Part shown: positions 33,306-42,221 of the stretch, piece by piece
Layout of the letters: every line of letters starts with the position of its first letter
Numbering within the stretch: position 1 is the first letter of the stretch
IMG/VR virus record: IMGVR_UViG_3300032047_001507
Coordinates: 1 to 50,496 of that record
Origin: a virus
DNA: 50,496 bases
Direction: 5' to 3' (one strand)
The notes under the pieces: generated by a model
Told to the model about the DNA's origin: nothing
The model's database searches: none
The model's input: only the letters and a program-made list of their open reading frames with translations
Position numbers and translations under genes: made by a program

Positions 33306-34298
33306 TTAAAATATGTCGTCCCAATCTTCACCTTCATTTGCCTTACTATAATCAGTAGGCCTCAAAGCGAAGAAGTCCGTATGTGTTTGTCCACCTGTTA
33401 AGTGGTAGAACCAATCTAAATTAGATGCTTTTTCCTCATCAAAGTCAAAGATACCATTATATCCCAATTCTTTTAATTTAGAGTTTGTTCTTGATTTTAT
33501 AAATTCTTTTAAATTGTCTGATTTTAGATTTTCCAAATCACCCATCTCAAACATTTTATCAATGTACTTAATTTCAAGGTCAACAATTAATCTTGCTGCC
33601 TCTTCAATTGATTCTTTACATTCGTCTAATAATTCTGGATATTCATCACACATATGTCTGAATAACTGACATCCCATCTTGGAATGTAAAGATTCATCTC
33701 TTACAGACCATTTCATTTGCTGACCGATACCTTTTAACTTGTTTCTCATTTGAAATGAGTAAAGTACTGCGAATGAAGAATATAACGCCACACCCTCTGT
33801 AAATGCTGAGAATATAGCGAGTGATTTTCCTACTTCTTTTCTTGCGTCTGAATTAGATTTTAAATCTTCATGAGTGTATCTGTTTGTTATACTTGCAAGG
33901 TTCTCAAATCTCTCTGCCGTTGCAGGTTCATGTAAAAATGCCTCAAAGTCTTCTAAACCTAATGATTCGTTTAGATATGAATATGCCGTTGCGTGTATTG
34001 TTTCTTGTGAACCAAACATCATTGCCATCTGTTTTATCTCATGCTTTGGAAACCAATCGGTAACCATATTAGTCCAATAATCAGATACCGCACATTCAGT
34101 TTGTGCAAACCCAAGTAATATATTACCGACTAAGTTTTTTTCTTCAGGTGTTAAATGTTCGTTCCAATCTTTGATATCCCCTTGCATTGGAATTTCAGTA
34201 TGTAACCAAAATGCCTGTGCCTGTTTCAACCACCCTTCTGTATAATATTCAGGGTATTCAAAAGGTTTAAATGGGATACGATTGTCAAATAATGCCAT
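33306..34298 (-). CDS. nrdB: Ribonucleotide reductase beta subunit, class I
   Basis: A 330-aa four-helix ferritin-like protein. Metal ligands: E in LLGFAQTECAVSDYW, E and H in GSQETIHATAY, E in FTEGVALYSS, and E/H in VRDESLHSKMG. The Tyr four residues after the His in ETIHATAY is at the radical position. The first ligand is Glu where E. coli NrdB has Asp. C-terminus ends EGEDWDDIF, the NrdA-docking tail. Encoded just before nrdA in transcription order (11-bp gap). Confidence 0.95.
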   Translation of the reverse strand: MALFDNRIPFKPFEYPEYYTEGWLKQAQAFWLHTEIPMQGDIKDWNEHLTPEEKNLVGNILLGFAQTECAVSDYWTNMVTDWFPKHEIKQMAMMFGSQETIHATAYSYLNESLGLEDFEAFLHEPATAERFENLASITNRYTHEDLKSNSDARKEVGKSLAIFSAFTEGVALYSSFAVLYSFQMRNKLKGIGQQMKWSVRDESLHSKMGCQLFRHMCDEYPELLDECKESIEEAARLIVDLEIKYIDKMFEMGDLENLKSDNLKEFIKSRTNSKLKELGYNGIFDFDEEKASNLDWFYHLTGGQTHTDFFALRPTDYSKANEGEDWDDIF

Positions 34299-34357
34299 AG
34301 TAATTTTTATAGATTTATATTATACATTTATGTTATTGTCGGTTTTAATATATATGA

Positions 34358-35716
34358 TTAAAAATCGATATCACCCGACATTTCTTTATATTTTTGCGCT
34401 AATTCCTTTCTTACTAAACTCTCCCCTTGTTTCATCTGGGTAGTAGTTTTTCTACCATCAATGGAATCATCGTTGTAAATATGAATTTGGCCTGTTGAGA
34501 AGTTTGCTTTAGATGGGAATGTCATTCCATCTGGCCCAAACCTATTTTTAATAACATGCCATCTACCCGTTCCTGCAAGTTTGTCTTCTATTTTACGAGA
34601 TAATGATACTACAAAGTCTGCGGTCATCATTTTAGAGAATGAACCTGCGATTTTTGTACCTGTAATAATATCATCTTCTGCACCACTTCGATTAATCTGT
34701 GATGCCGTATAAACGGGAACTTCATATTCACCTGCCATACCACGAAGGTCTTCAATAATTTCTTCTAACTCTTCGTGTCGTTTTTCTTTCTGAGGACCTC
34801 TAAGTAAGTCTGCGTAATCAACAATAACTACATCAGGTTTCTTACCTTGTAAAATCATCTTGTCCATATGGGCTTTTAATGATGTTACACCTGCGGTTTT
34901 GGTTGGATAATGTTTTACAACTAAGTCACCCTTTACATTTTGGACTGCCTTCTCGACATCTTCCATATTAAATTTCAAGTTTCCTACTGCTACTCCACTT
35001 AGTACGGCATCATATCTCTGACCAACATAACCTTCATTTAATTCAAGAGTATAGTGTGCTACTATCTTCCCTTGTTTCATTGCGTTAACCCCAATGTTTA
35101 CCAACGACCAAGATTTACCAATACCAGGAGGTGCTGCGAATAAAACTAACTCACCCTTACCAAAACCACCTTGTGTAATTTCATCAATAACTTGCCAACC
35201 TGTTGAGACTACATTCCTAACTGTATCTTCATATCTTTCGGTAATCATAGATTTGTACTCATGACCAATATCAGAATCTTGACCTGCTTTCATAGCAGTA
35301 TCAATGTTTTTCTTTATCATATCATATTTCCCACTTTCTAATAATGGTACTGAATCTAAGATTGCGTTTTTGATAGATTGATTTTTACAGAAGTCAAGAA
35401 CTTGCTCTTTTACAAATTCCAAATCATCACTTTCTAAATGATTCCATGCAAATTTTAATGTATCAACTACCGAAGTTTTTAATACATCTCTTTCTATGGT
35501 GTTTATTTTGACTTTGAGAACATCTAAGGTTGGCATCTTCTCAAATTCATGCATATACTTTAGGATATTTTTTACTAACCACTCTGCTGATTCAGCATCA
35601 AAGTACTCTGGCTTTATAATATCATATATCTGTCGTGTAAACGACCTATCTGATAATATAGAAGATATAACTTTATTCTGAAATGAGGTACTGAACTTAC
35701 TTCCTAATTTTTCCAT
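34358..35716 (-). CDS. 41: Replicative DNA helicase, gp41 (DnaB-like)
   Basis: A 452-aa helicase. The N-terminal ~150 residues are helical (NKVISSILSDRSFTRQIYDII). The RecA-like core has Walker A APPGIGKS (195-202), Walker B PDVVIVDYADLL and a later VPVYTASQINRSG. It unwinds the T4-type fork. The promoter at 35722-35752 leaves only five bases before the ATG, so a leaderless mRNA is predicted. Follows RNase H in transcription order. Confidence 0.94.
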   Translation of the reverse strand: MEKLGSKFSTSFQNKVISSILSDRSFTRQIYDIIKPEYFDAESAEWLVKNILKYMHEFEKMPTLDVLKVKINTIERDVLKTSVVDTLKFAWNHLESDDLEFVKEQVLDFCKNQSIKNAILDSVPLLESGKYDMIKKNIDTAMKAGQDSDIGHEYKSMITERYEDTVRNVVSTGWQVIDEITQGGFGKGELVLFAAPPGIGKSWSLVNIGVNAMKQGKIVAHYTLELNEGYVGQRYDAVLSGVAVGNLKFNMEDVEKAVQNVKGDLVVKHYPTKTAGVTSLKAHMDKMILQGKKPDVVIVDYADLLRGPQKEKRHEELEEIIEDLRGMAGEYEVPVYTASQINRSGAEDDIITGTKIAGSFSKMMTADFVVSLSRKIEDKLAGTGRWHVIKNRFGPDGMTFPSKANFSTGQIHIYNDDSIDGRKTTTQMKQGESLVRKELAQKYKEMSGDIDF

Positions 35717-35721
35717 AGACT

Positions 35722-35752
35722 ACAATATACGAAATTATTTTTTAATATCAAA
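35722..35752 (-). promoter_or_regulatory. Promoter for helicase gp41
   Basis: Minus-strand CTTTG, 19 bases ending in TTTCG, TATATTGT. Spacing from TTTG is one base shorter than in the other sites. AGTCT then the ATG at 35716 follow, placing the ATG at about +2. It overlaps the 3' end of the RNase H gene. Confidence 0.7.
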
Positions 35753-36787
35753 GTGATTCTTAAGATAATTGTCTAATGATGTAAATGAATTTCTTAACCA
35801 CGAATCTACATTTGCAAATGCGGTGTATAATTTGTCATACATAAACATCTTTTTGAACTCTACTATGTTTAGTTGAGGTTGGTGTACATCCATCATTTCT
35901 CTAACATTAGATGTAATTGATGAAGATATCTCAGGGTCAGATAATTGCATTAACCCATAATTCATATTTATTGTATCTAAATTGTCCATAAGTTTTTTTG
36001 ACAACTTCTCATCACACTCTTTAGAACATTTCTCTATGAATGTGTCTAAAGAAAGGTGATTTTCCGTTAAAAACTTCATTTTAGATTCAATTGTCTTAAT
36101 ACCAACACCATTTACACCTTTTATGTTATCTGATTTGTCACCCATTAAAACTCTGTAAAATATAAGATTTTGTGCACTTACTCCGAAGTCTTCTTTAACC
36201 TCTGTTTCAGTATACATTTTCTTTTTAGTGGGTGTATACACTTGGATTCGGTGATTTACTAATTGTAAAAAGTCCTTATCAGATGAAAGAATAGTTACCT
36301 GCTTTTCAAAGTAGTGATTTGCAAGATATGCTATAATATCGTCTGCTTCTACATAATCTATATAAGTCATTGTTATCGGTAATATCTGTAAGTACTCAAT
36401 TAATCTCTTAAATTGATTCCTCATAGATACTCGTTGGTCTTCTAAGTCCTCATATCCTGCAAGTCTATTTAACTTAGTTAACCCCGTTCTACCTTCCTTA
36501 TATCCCTTATATACGGACTTTCTTCTGTTTGAACCACCTTTTCCATCAAAGACTATAATAACACGAGTTGGTTTTAATCTTCTAATCGTTGCAGCGGTGG
36601 ACAAGAGAAACCCTGTCACACCACCACAATGTTCACCATCATCATTTAAAGCAGGTACTGCTCCAAATACTCTAATGAATTGATTAAGACCATCAATGAT
36701 AAGAACTCTATCATTGAGTGATTCATTTTTAGTTGTATTATATTCTTTGTTTACTTCCTCAAGAAGTTCTGCGTATTTACTATTCAT
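35735..36787 (-). CDS. rnh: 5'-3' exonuclease / RNase H (T4 Rnh, FEN family)
   Basis: About 350 aa from ATG 36787. VLIIDGLNQFIRVF gives the first metal Asp, VIIVFDGKGGSNRRK the second, YVEADDIIAYLANHY the acidic pair and ILSSDKDFLQLV the Asp of motif 3; GDKSDNIKGVNGVGIKTI is the helix-hairpin-helix of FEN nucleases. It removes RNA primers of Okazaki fragments. It overlaps uvsX by 8 bp. Confidence 0.93.
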   Translation of the reverse strand: MNSKYAELLEEVNKEYNTTKNESLNDRVLIIDGLNQFIRVFGAVPALNDDGEHCGGVTGFLLSTAATIRRLKPTRVIIVFDGKGGSNRRKSVYKGYKEGRTGLTKLNRLAGYEDLEDQRVSMRNQFKRLIEYLQILPITMTYIDYVEADDIIAYLANHYFEKQVTILSSDKDFLQLVNHRIQVYTPTKKKMYTETEVKEDFGVSAQNLIFYRVLMGDKSDNIKGVNGVGIKTIESKMKFLTENHLSLDTFIEKCSKECDEKLSKKLMDNLDTINMNYGLMQLSDPEISSSITSNVREMMDVHQPQLNIVEFKKMFMYDKLYTAFANVDSWLRNSFTSLDNYLKNHFDIKK

Positions 36788-37913
36788 CAAAATCTGTTAC
36801 TTCAACATTATCAATATTTGCCTCTTCACTTGATTTCTTGTATGCCATAATATATGAATTACAGATTTCTTCGTAAAGAGATTCTTTTAGCTCAGGTCTC
36901 TCTTCGAGAATGTCTTCAAAATTCTTTGCTTGGAATTTTAGTTCCTCACCTGTCGTTTTGTCAACATAAGTGTACCATGCACCACTTTGAGTTACCAACT
37001 TATATGTTTTCATCATTTGTAACCATGAACCATAATTGTCGATACCACTATCAAAGTAGATATCATAGTCAACTGAACGAAGAGGTGGCCCCATTCTATT
37101 CTTGATAACTTGAGCACGAGTTTTGATACCAACTACTTGGTCAACCCCACCTATTTTAGATTTAAGTTGTCCCATAGATTTTAGTCTTAGTCTACAAGAT
37201 GAGTGGAATGCGATTGCTTTACCACCACTTGTAGTCCAAGGGTCACCGAATGAAACACCTAATCTTGTTCTTAACTGATTTGTGAATATTAATGAGATTC
37301 GTTCTCTACCAATAAGATTAGTAACTTTTCTCATAGCTTTAGAGATAATAATAGCTTTCTGAGTTGCATAACCTGCTTGGTCATAATCTGCTGATAACTC
37401 AACCTTAGTTGATGCACCAGCAACAGAGTCTACTACTATTGTTACTAACTTCTTCTTATCAGAACCTCTTACAGATTCTATAATAGAGTCGATTGCTTCA
37501 AATATATCTTCTACGGATTCAAGAGGAACATATAACATCTTTTCGATATCAATTCCAATAGCCGCCAAAAACTCAGTATTACAAGCATTCTCAGTATCTA
37601 TGTAAACACCAAGACCACCCTTCTTTTGAGTGTCTGCTATTGCGTGTGCAGCTAGTAATGATTTTCCACTTCCTTCTAAGCCAGTAATCTCAGTTATACG
37701 ACCTACTGGTAATCCACCATTTGGTCTGTTTGAGATTGCCAAATCTAACATTGGAGAACCTGTCGAAACCCACCCATCAAGGTCAGTTGGAGTTTGTTCC
37801 CCACCATCCAAGAAGTAAGCCACCTTGTGGGTGGACTTAAACTTCTTGTTTAGATTGGTAGCTAAGATGGAAGATAGTTCATCACGAACTGATTCTTTCT
37901 TCTTCTTTGCCAT
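36780..37913 (-). CDS. uvsX: RecA-like recombinase UvsX
   Basis: A 377-aa recombinase. Walker A GLEGSGKS (78-85), a conserved Glu region VYIDTENACN, Walker B TIVVDSVAG, and LIFTNQLRTRLGVSFGDPWTTSGGKAIAFHSS as the DNA-binding loop region. It catalyses strand invasion for recombination-dependent replication. An acidic C-terminal tail (NIDNVEVTDFDE) is typical. It follows gp32 by three bases, so recombinase and single-strand binder are co-expressed. Confidence 0.95.
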   Translation of the reverse strand: MAKKKKESVRDELSSILATNLNKKFKSTHKVAYFLDGGEQTPTDLDGWVSTGSPMLDLAISNRPNGGLPVGRITEITGLEGSGKSLLAAHAIADTQKKGGLGVYIDTENACNTEFLAAIGIDIEKMLYVPLESVEDIFEAIDSIIESVRGSDKKKLVTIVVDSVAGASTKVELSADYDQAGYATQKAIIISKAMRKVTNLIGRERISLIFTNQLRTRLGVSFGDPWTTSGGKAIAFHSSCRLRLKSMGQLKSKIGGVDQVVGIKTRAQVIKNRMGPPLRSVDYDIYFDSGIDNYGSWLQMMKTYKLVTQSGAWYTYVDKTTGEELKFQAKNFEDILEERPELKESLYEEICNSYIMAYKKSSEEANIDNVEVTDFDE

Positions 37914-37916
37914 AAA

Positions 37917-38678
37917 TTATTCGTTAAATAAGTCGTCAAACGCCTCTTTTACATTACTTGCTGGAGAGGTTGCAGTTGTAGTTTCTTTAACTTCAACTTT
38001 AGGTTCTTCTTTTTTATCAGAAACTTCACCTGTATCTAACCATTCTTTCAACATTCCTTCCATTTCCTCATAAGAAACTTTTTTGAACATATCACCAAGA
38101 ACGATTTGGTCTTTAGAGGTTTCTAAAATGTTCTTATCCTCTGAGATAGGTGTTGTATTAGGTTTTACTCTGATGTATGTCTCAGGATAAGTTTTACCTA
38201 ATTCTGCAGCAGTTTTAAATTCTACTGTTACATCTCTACCATTCACAGGGTCAGTTAAATCACCATAGTCAGGGTCAGCGAAGAATCCAAGAAGTTCTTG
38301 GTATACATTCTTACCGAATCCCCAAAACTTAACACCTTCAGACTCTTCACCTCTAACGATGATAGGAACATAAGTTCTCATCTTTGGAGTTAATTTTCTT
38401 GAAAGTTGGTAATCGTTTCTGTCACCTGTTGCTTTCAACTTTTCTGCAAACTCTAAAATAGGGTCTGCTTCACCAAAAGAACTTGGGCTGATAATGTTTT
38501 TACCACCAAATCCAAAATGGAAATAAAGTTCGATGAACGGGTTAGAAGGATTGTGAACATAAGGAAGAATCCTTACTTGTTGTTTGCCGGGTTGTGGTTT
38601 CCACAAGTTGTCGGTCTTTGTTACTTTGGTCTGAAGAGAATTCAGACGATTGCGGATTGCGTTTAAATCAATTGCCAT
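37917..38678 (-). CDS. 32: Single-stranded DNA-binding protein, gp32
   Basis: A 253-aa protein. The basic N-terminus (NAIRNRLNSLQTKVTK) would give co-operative binding; residues ~25-190 form the OB core (KQQVRILPYVHNPSNPFIELYFHFGFGG, FWGFGKNVYQELLGF, TYIRVKPNTTPIS). The last ~25 residues end in the acidic EAFDDLFNE, the partner-binding tail of gp32. A zinc motif like that of T4 gp32 is not seen. AAAAAGGTAAATT gives a good ribosome site. Transcribed from a promoter at 38718-38749. Confidence 0.93.
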   Translation of the reverse strand: MAIDLNAIRNRLNSLQTKVTKTDNLWKPQPGKQQVRILPYVHNPSNPFIELYFHFGFGGKNIISPSSFGEADPILEFAEKLKATGDRNDYQLSRKLTPKMRTYVPIIVRGEESEGVKFWGFGKNVYQELLGFFADPDYGDLTDPVNGRDVTVEFKTAAELGKTYPETYIRVKPNTTPISEDKNILETSKDQIVLGDMFKKVSYEEMEGMLKEWLDTGEVSDKKEEPKVEVKETTTATSPASNVKEAFDDLFNE

Positions 38679-38717
38679 AATTTACCTTTTTTAATTATTA
38701 ATTATTTATGTTAGTCA

Positions 38718-38749
38718 CTAATATACAACATTTGGTTGACAAATCCAAA
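38718..38749 (-). promoter_or_regulatory. 32: Promoter for gp32 with overlapping inverted repeat
   Basis: Minus-strand TTTGG, 19 bases, TATATTAG. The -33 box is the left arm of ATTTGG-N9-CCAAAT, so a hairpin or operator overlaps the promoter. The ATG at 38678 is about 39 bases further. Confidence 0.75.
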
Positions 38750-38790
38750 TATATTCTTAATTATTTTTTATTTTGTTCTTTTCAGTACTA

Positions 38791-38816
38791 CTATAAATAT
38801 GTAAAAATATTTAATA
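38791..38816. repeat. AT-rich inverted repeat resembling 17902-17927
   Basis: TAAATAT, a six-base loop, ATATTTA. The flanking bases CTATAAATAT...AAAAATATTTA recur at 17902-17927. It lies between gp32 and the gene at 38833, on the upstream side of the gp32 promoter. It could be a second promoter (minus-strand TATTTATAG) or a weak terminator. Confidence 0.4.
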
Positions 38817-38832
38817 ACGCAGTTTATATGAA

Positions 38833-39711
38833 TTAAATCAGATTAGTTAGTATTCCCTCATTGACGAGTTCCAAATAGTGGTTTCTGTAATCTATATCTT
38901 CCATATCACCTTGTCTTAATTCAATAGGAGTACTGTATTCTTGATTCATTGCGAAAATACGAACTGACTCTTCAAAATCAGGTATTCTATCATATAACTT
39001 CATACCATCATAGTACTCAGCAAACGGACTCTTTGCGTCCCAATTTGTATGAATCATTAAATCTTGCTCGTACCATTTGTATCGTTTACCTACTTGTAAT
39101 GTTCCTGTTCCCGTTAACAACTTACTTCGAGGTTTACTCCTATCGTATGGATTTTGGATTGGTCGTCTAGCATCCTTTTCATAATACCATGGCCATTGTT
39201 CGTGTTGAAACATCCAAAACCCATCTTTAAATTTTGTTTTAGGTGCATATGAGTGTTTAAGCATTGGTTCATGAACTTCAGAATCAAAATTAGAACCACC
39301 TGAAATATGCTTTACATAAGTGTAATATCTTTGAAAGATTTTGTATTGTTCTTCTGATGGACTATTAATGAACACAAGGTCAATACATTCCCATGCCATT
39401 CTGAATATCTTTATTACATCTTCGTGTAGTATTGGTCTAACTAAATCCCCATACTCCCCAAATTGAACTTTAAGAAAATCTAACTGCTCTCTTGTAAAGT
39501 CGTGTACTAAATATATCCATTTGAATTGTTCAGAGTCTACAAATTTTTGAATTAACTCATCATCAGTATAACCGACTATAACCGCAGTTCGTTTTGGTTG
39601 AAAATCAACTGGTATAGATTTACCACTACCTATCTGATAATTGTCTTTATGAAAATTGTGTCTTTTGATACATGATAACATATCATCAAGACCATTATAA
39701 CTTTTTTGCAT
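38833..39711 (-). CDS. Unknown 292-aa protein
   Basis: A 292-aa protein with alternating strands and helices in the first half (TAVIVGYTDDELIQKF, KWIYLVHDFTREQLDFL, EDVIKIF, IDLVFINSPSEEQ) that vaguely resemble a Rossmann-like domain. The second half is rich in Trp/Tyr and charged residues (FWMFQHEQWPWYYEKD). No clear catalytic motif. It lies between gp32 and two other unknown genes. I do not recognise the family. Confidence 0.6.
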   Translation of the reverse strand: MQKSYNGLDDMLSCIKRHNFHKDNYQIGSGKSIPVDFQPKRTAVIVGYTDDELIQKFVDSEQFKWIYLVHDFTREQLDFLKVQFGEYGDLVRPILHEDVIKIFRMAWECIDLVFINSPSEEQYKIFQRYYTYVKHISGGSNFDSEVHEPMLKHSYAPKTKFKDGFWMFQHEQWPWYYEKDARRPIQNPYDRSKPRSKLLTGTGTLQVGKRYKWYEQDLMIHTNWDAKSPFAEYYDGMKLYDRIPDFEESVRIFAMNQEYSTPIELRQGDMEDIDYRNHYLELVNEGILTNLI

Positions 39712-39716
39712 ATAAC

Positions 39717-40106
39717 TTAGTTTACATTGACTATTCTAAATAAACTTGTATTTAATATTTTGTATCCATCACCTTCTGTTAGAATCATAGAGTTTCTATA
39801 ACTATCCCAATCAATTTTATATGTTTTATCCTCAACACCACCATTTAAGTCTACAATCAATCTATTCAATGCGTTGATTGTGTAAATAGTGTTTGACTCT
39901 TTCTTACGATGTGCTAATATAGTACTTCCTAAGAATTTTCTTTCATTGTTTGGTATGATGTTATAACTAATCACTAATTCTTGTGATGGTTTTAATTTTA
40001 AAATAAATATCTTTCTACTATAAAGGATGAATGAGTCTTGAATAGTTTCTAAAACCGATTCAAATTCAGCTTCATTAGTAAATGTACATAATAATTGCGT
40101 TCTCAC
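39717..40106 (-). CDS. Unknown 129-aa protein
   Basis: A 129-aa protein from GTG 40106 with AAGGG six bases upstream, which fixes the start; the nearby ATG is in another frame. Predicted mostly beta (LLCTFTNEAEFESVLETI, IFILKLKPSQELVISYNI, TIYTINALNRLIVDLNGG). It lies between two unknown genes. No function proposed. Confidence 0.7.
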   Translation of the reverse strand: MRTQLLCTFTNEAEFESVLETIQDSFILYSRKIFILKLKPSQELVISYNIIPNNERKFLGSTILAHRKKESNTIYTINALNRLIVDLNGGVEDKTYKIDWDSYRNSMILTEGDGYKILNTSLFRIVNVN

Positions 40107-40115
40107 CCATATCCC

Positions 40116-42209
40116 TTATTTTATCTTTAAAGCTGATTTAACTTTTCCTAATGGAAGTTCTTGTGTACCTTCAAAGTTGTAACTATATCTACCAGATGAA
40201 TTAGTTCCCATTCTAAATTGGGAATATTTCATATCACCTGTTGTTTCATTTATACCTGTTAATCCATATCCCGTCATTGTGAAATACTTACCATCTTTTG
40301 CGTTTGTTCTTAAAAAGAATACCGTTGTATCTGATAAGTCTTTTGACAACTTGTCTTGTACAAATTTTTCAGAACCAGGAAATTGTTTATATGTAGTTCC
40401 TTTTCCATCTTTATCTACACCAAAGACTTTATATAAAGGTAATGTTGTTTTACCATATATCATTTCTTTCTCTATCTCTATTAGTTGTGAGTATAACTTT
40501 TTTGCATCGCCAGATAAATCACCCAATATACTTTTAAGTACGATTGCTGATTGAAAGTTTGTCAATAACTTAGCAACAGTATCTTTTGATACAGGTGCAG
40601 TTAAAGAGAGTTTTTCATATCCGTTATAGTAAAATGCTGGATTTGATATAGCTGAACTATACAATGCTTTTAGTTTAGTATCCACATTAGTTACTAATTT
40701 ATCTAATACTTTTTGATTTGTTGCAATTTGTTCAAAAGAATCATATATAGATGGTTTCTTAGCTTCATTTAGAATACCTTCATGTAACCCTGCTCTTAGT
40801 AATTCTTTTTCTAATTTTTTAACTTCAGATTTTGGAGATTTTTTTAATCCCTTGAATATCTTTTTTGAGAATCCAAATAAGAATTTTCCTAATTGAGAAA
40901 TTTTCTGTAATAAGTTAGAACCAATACCTTTTATAAAAGCAACACCCTTATTTAAAAAGTCTCTTAATCCCTCATTCAATTGAACTGACTCTAATGCCAA
41001 ATTCTTAACATCCTCAGTACCCAATAACCCATACTTGTCTTTTAAGAATCCGTATATTTTACCTAATTGAGCTCCACCTTCTGCTTTTTTGAGTGATACT
41101 TGTATAAACTTAATACTTGTACCAATTATTGTACAAACACCCTTTTTATCATATTCAACAGGTAACCCTTCACCTAACTTAGATATAAGTTCAGACGATG
41201 GGACATTGGATATAACACAATCAGCAGTATTATCTTTTACACCATCTACTAATTCAGAACGCTCAGTAGCTTGATAATATCCTTTTATATTTTTATGAGT
41301 TATAAATGCACCTTTAAATTTCATATCATCTGTAAACTTGGTCATACCTGCCATTAATTGTGCTATCAAGAAATAATCACCAAGTGGCATTGTATCTAAT
41401 TTAGATAAAATCTCATTAGGTTTTGCGTATTCTCCACTACTTCCCAATGCTTTTACAAATTTCTGTTTTACATCGTTAGTAACTTTTGGTAAAGTTTCTT
41501 CGGTAGCTGAATTTAATTGTTTAAGTATACTGAAACCATTTACATATGTTCCCATACATTGTGCAGTTTCCATCGTTTCTGTATCAAAGTTTACATCAGT
41601 TGGTTTAGAACCTTTTCTCATTTTACCAAATAAAGACTGAATGTTTCCATTACTTGCAGTAATTATATAATTTTTACCAGTATCTTCAGCGGATACATAT
41701 ACAGTTTGACCATTATTTATTTTTACTTGAACACCATCTTCAGTAGGTGCTATTTTAGTAAAAGGTCCTTTAGGTACTTTTTCACCTTTTGGTAATCCCA
41801 TTTGTAATAAATCTGCGGTATTTTTAAGTGGTATGAATTTATCACCTATTGCATATTTGTTATCATATATGGAAGCTTCACTAAGGAGTTGTCCTAATTG
41901 AATTAGTATATTTTCTTTTACTTTTTCTTTATCCTTTAACTTGTCTTTTTCAATCTGAGTCAACATTCCAAATTTGTCAATCTCTTTTTCGTCACCAGAG
42001 TCAGGTCTTTCTTCTTCTGGCTCTTCTTCATTATCTTTATCAAACTCTTGAATTAGAATATCAGCTTTTGCTTCACCAACCTCATCTATAAGATGATAAT
42101 AAAAAGATTTTAAGAATTCTTCAGTATAAATACCTTCAGTAAGTTTAGTGTCTATATCAGACCAAACCTTCCGTAATATTCTATCTACTATGTTTTGGGA
42201 TTTCTTCAT
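40116..42209 (-). CDS. Unknown 697-aa protein, possible packaged protein with nuclease-like core
   Basis: A 697-aa protein. An acidic, low-complexity stretch at 58-100. Residues ~320-390 hold DNTADCVISNV (D330) and IKFIQVSLKKAEGGAQLGKI (S372-L-K374), spaced like motifs II-III of PD-(D/E)XK folds; tentative. Between 405 and 485 lie LNE-G, LHE-G and LNE-A, and LSE-A is at 109-112, all fitting the T4 prohead protease pattern (L/I)xE before A/G/S. A hydrophobic stretch at about 420-455 (VAFIKGIGSNLLQ, FLFGFSKKIFKGLKK) could be membrane-active. Such features suggest a protein packaged in the head and injected; inference only. Confidence 0.55.
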   Translation of the reverse strand: MKKSQNIVDRILRKVWSDIDTKLTEGIYTEEFLKSFYYHLIDEVGEAKADILIQEFDKDNEEEPEEERPDSGDEKEIDKFGMLTQIEKDKLKDKEKVKENILIQLGQLLSEASIYDNKYAIGDKFIPLKNTADLLQMGLPKGEKVPKGPFTKIAPTEDGVQVKINNGQTVYVSAEDTGKNYIITASNGNIQSLFGKMRKGSKPTDVNFDTETMETAQCMGTYVNGFSILKQLNSATEETLPKVTNDVKQKFVKALGSSGEYAKPNEILSKLDTMPLGDYFLIAQLMAGMTKFTDDMKFKGAFITHKNIKGYYQATERSELVDGVKDNTADCVISNVPSSELISKLGEGLPVEYDKKGVCTIIGTSIKFIQVSLKKAEGGAQLGKIYGFLKDKYGLLGTEDVKNLALESVQLNEGLRDFLNKGVAFIKGIGSNLLQKISQLGKFLFGFSKKIFKGLKKSPKSEVKKLEKELLRAGLHEGILNEAKKPSIYDSFEQIATNQKVLDKLVTNVDTKLKALYSSAISNPAFYYNGYEKLSLTAPVSKDTVAKLLTNFQSAIVLKSILGDLSGDAKKLYSQLIEIEKEMIYGKTTLPLYKVFGVDKDGKGTTYKQFPGSEKFVQDKLSKDLSDTTVFFLRTNAKDGKYFTMTGYGLTGINETTGDMKYSQFRMGTNSSGRYSYNFEGTQELPLGKVKSALKIK

Positions 42210-42221
42210 AACTATAAATAC

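Noticed and set aside
38679-38832. A strong rho-independent terminator in the longest gap
   Set aside because: Only AT-rich weak dyads are seen; none has a GC stem followed by a T run on the coding strand.
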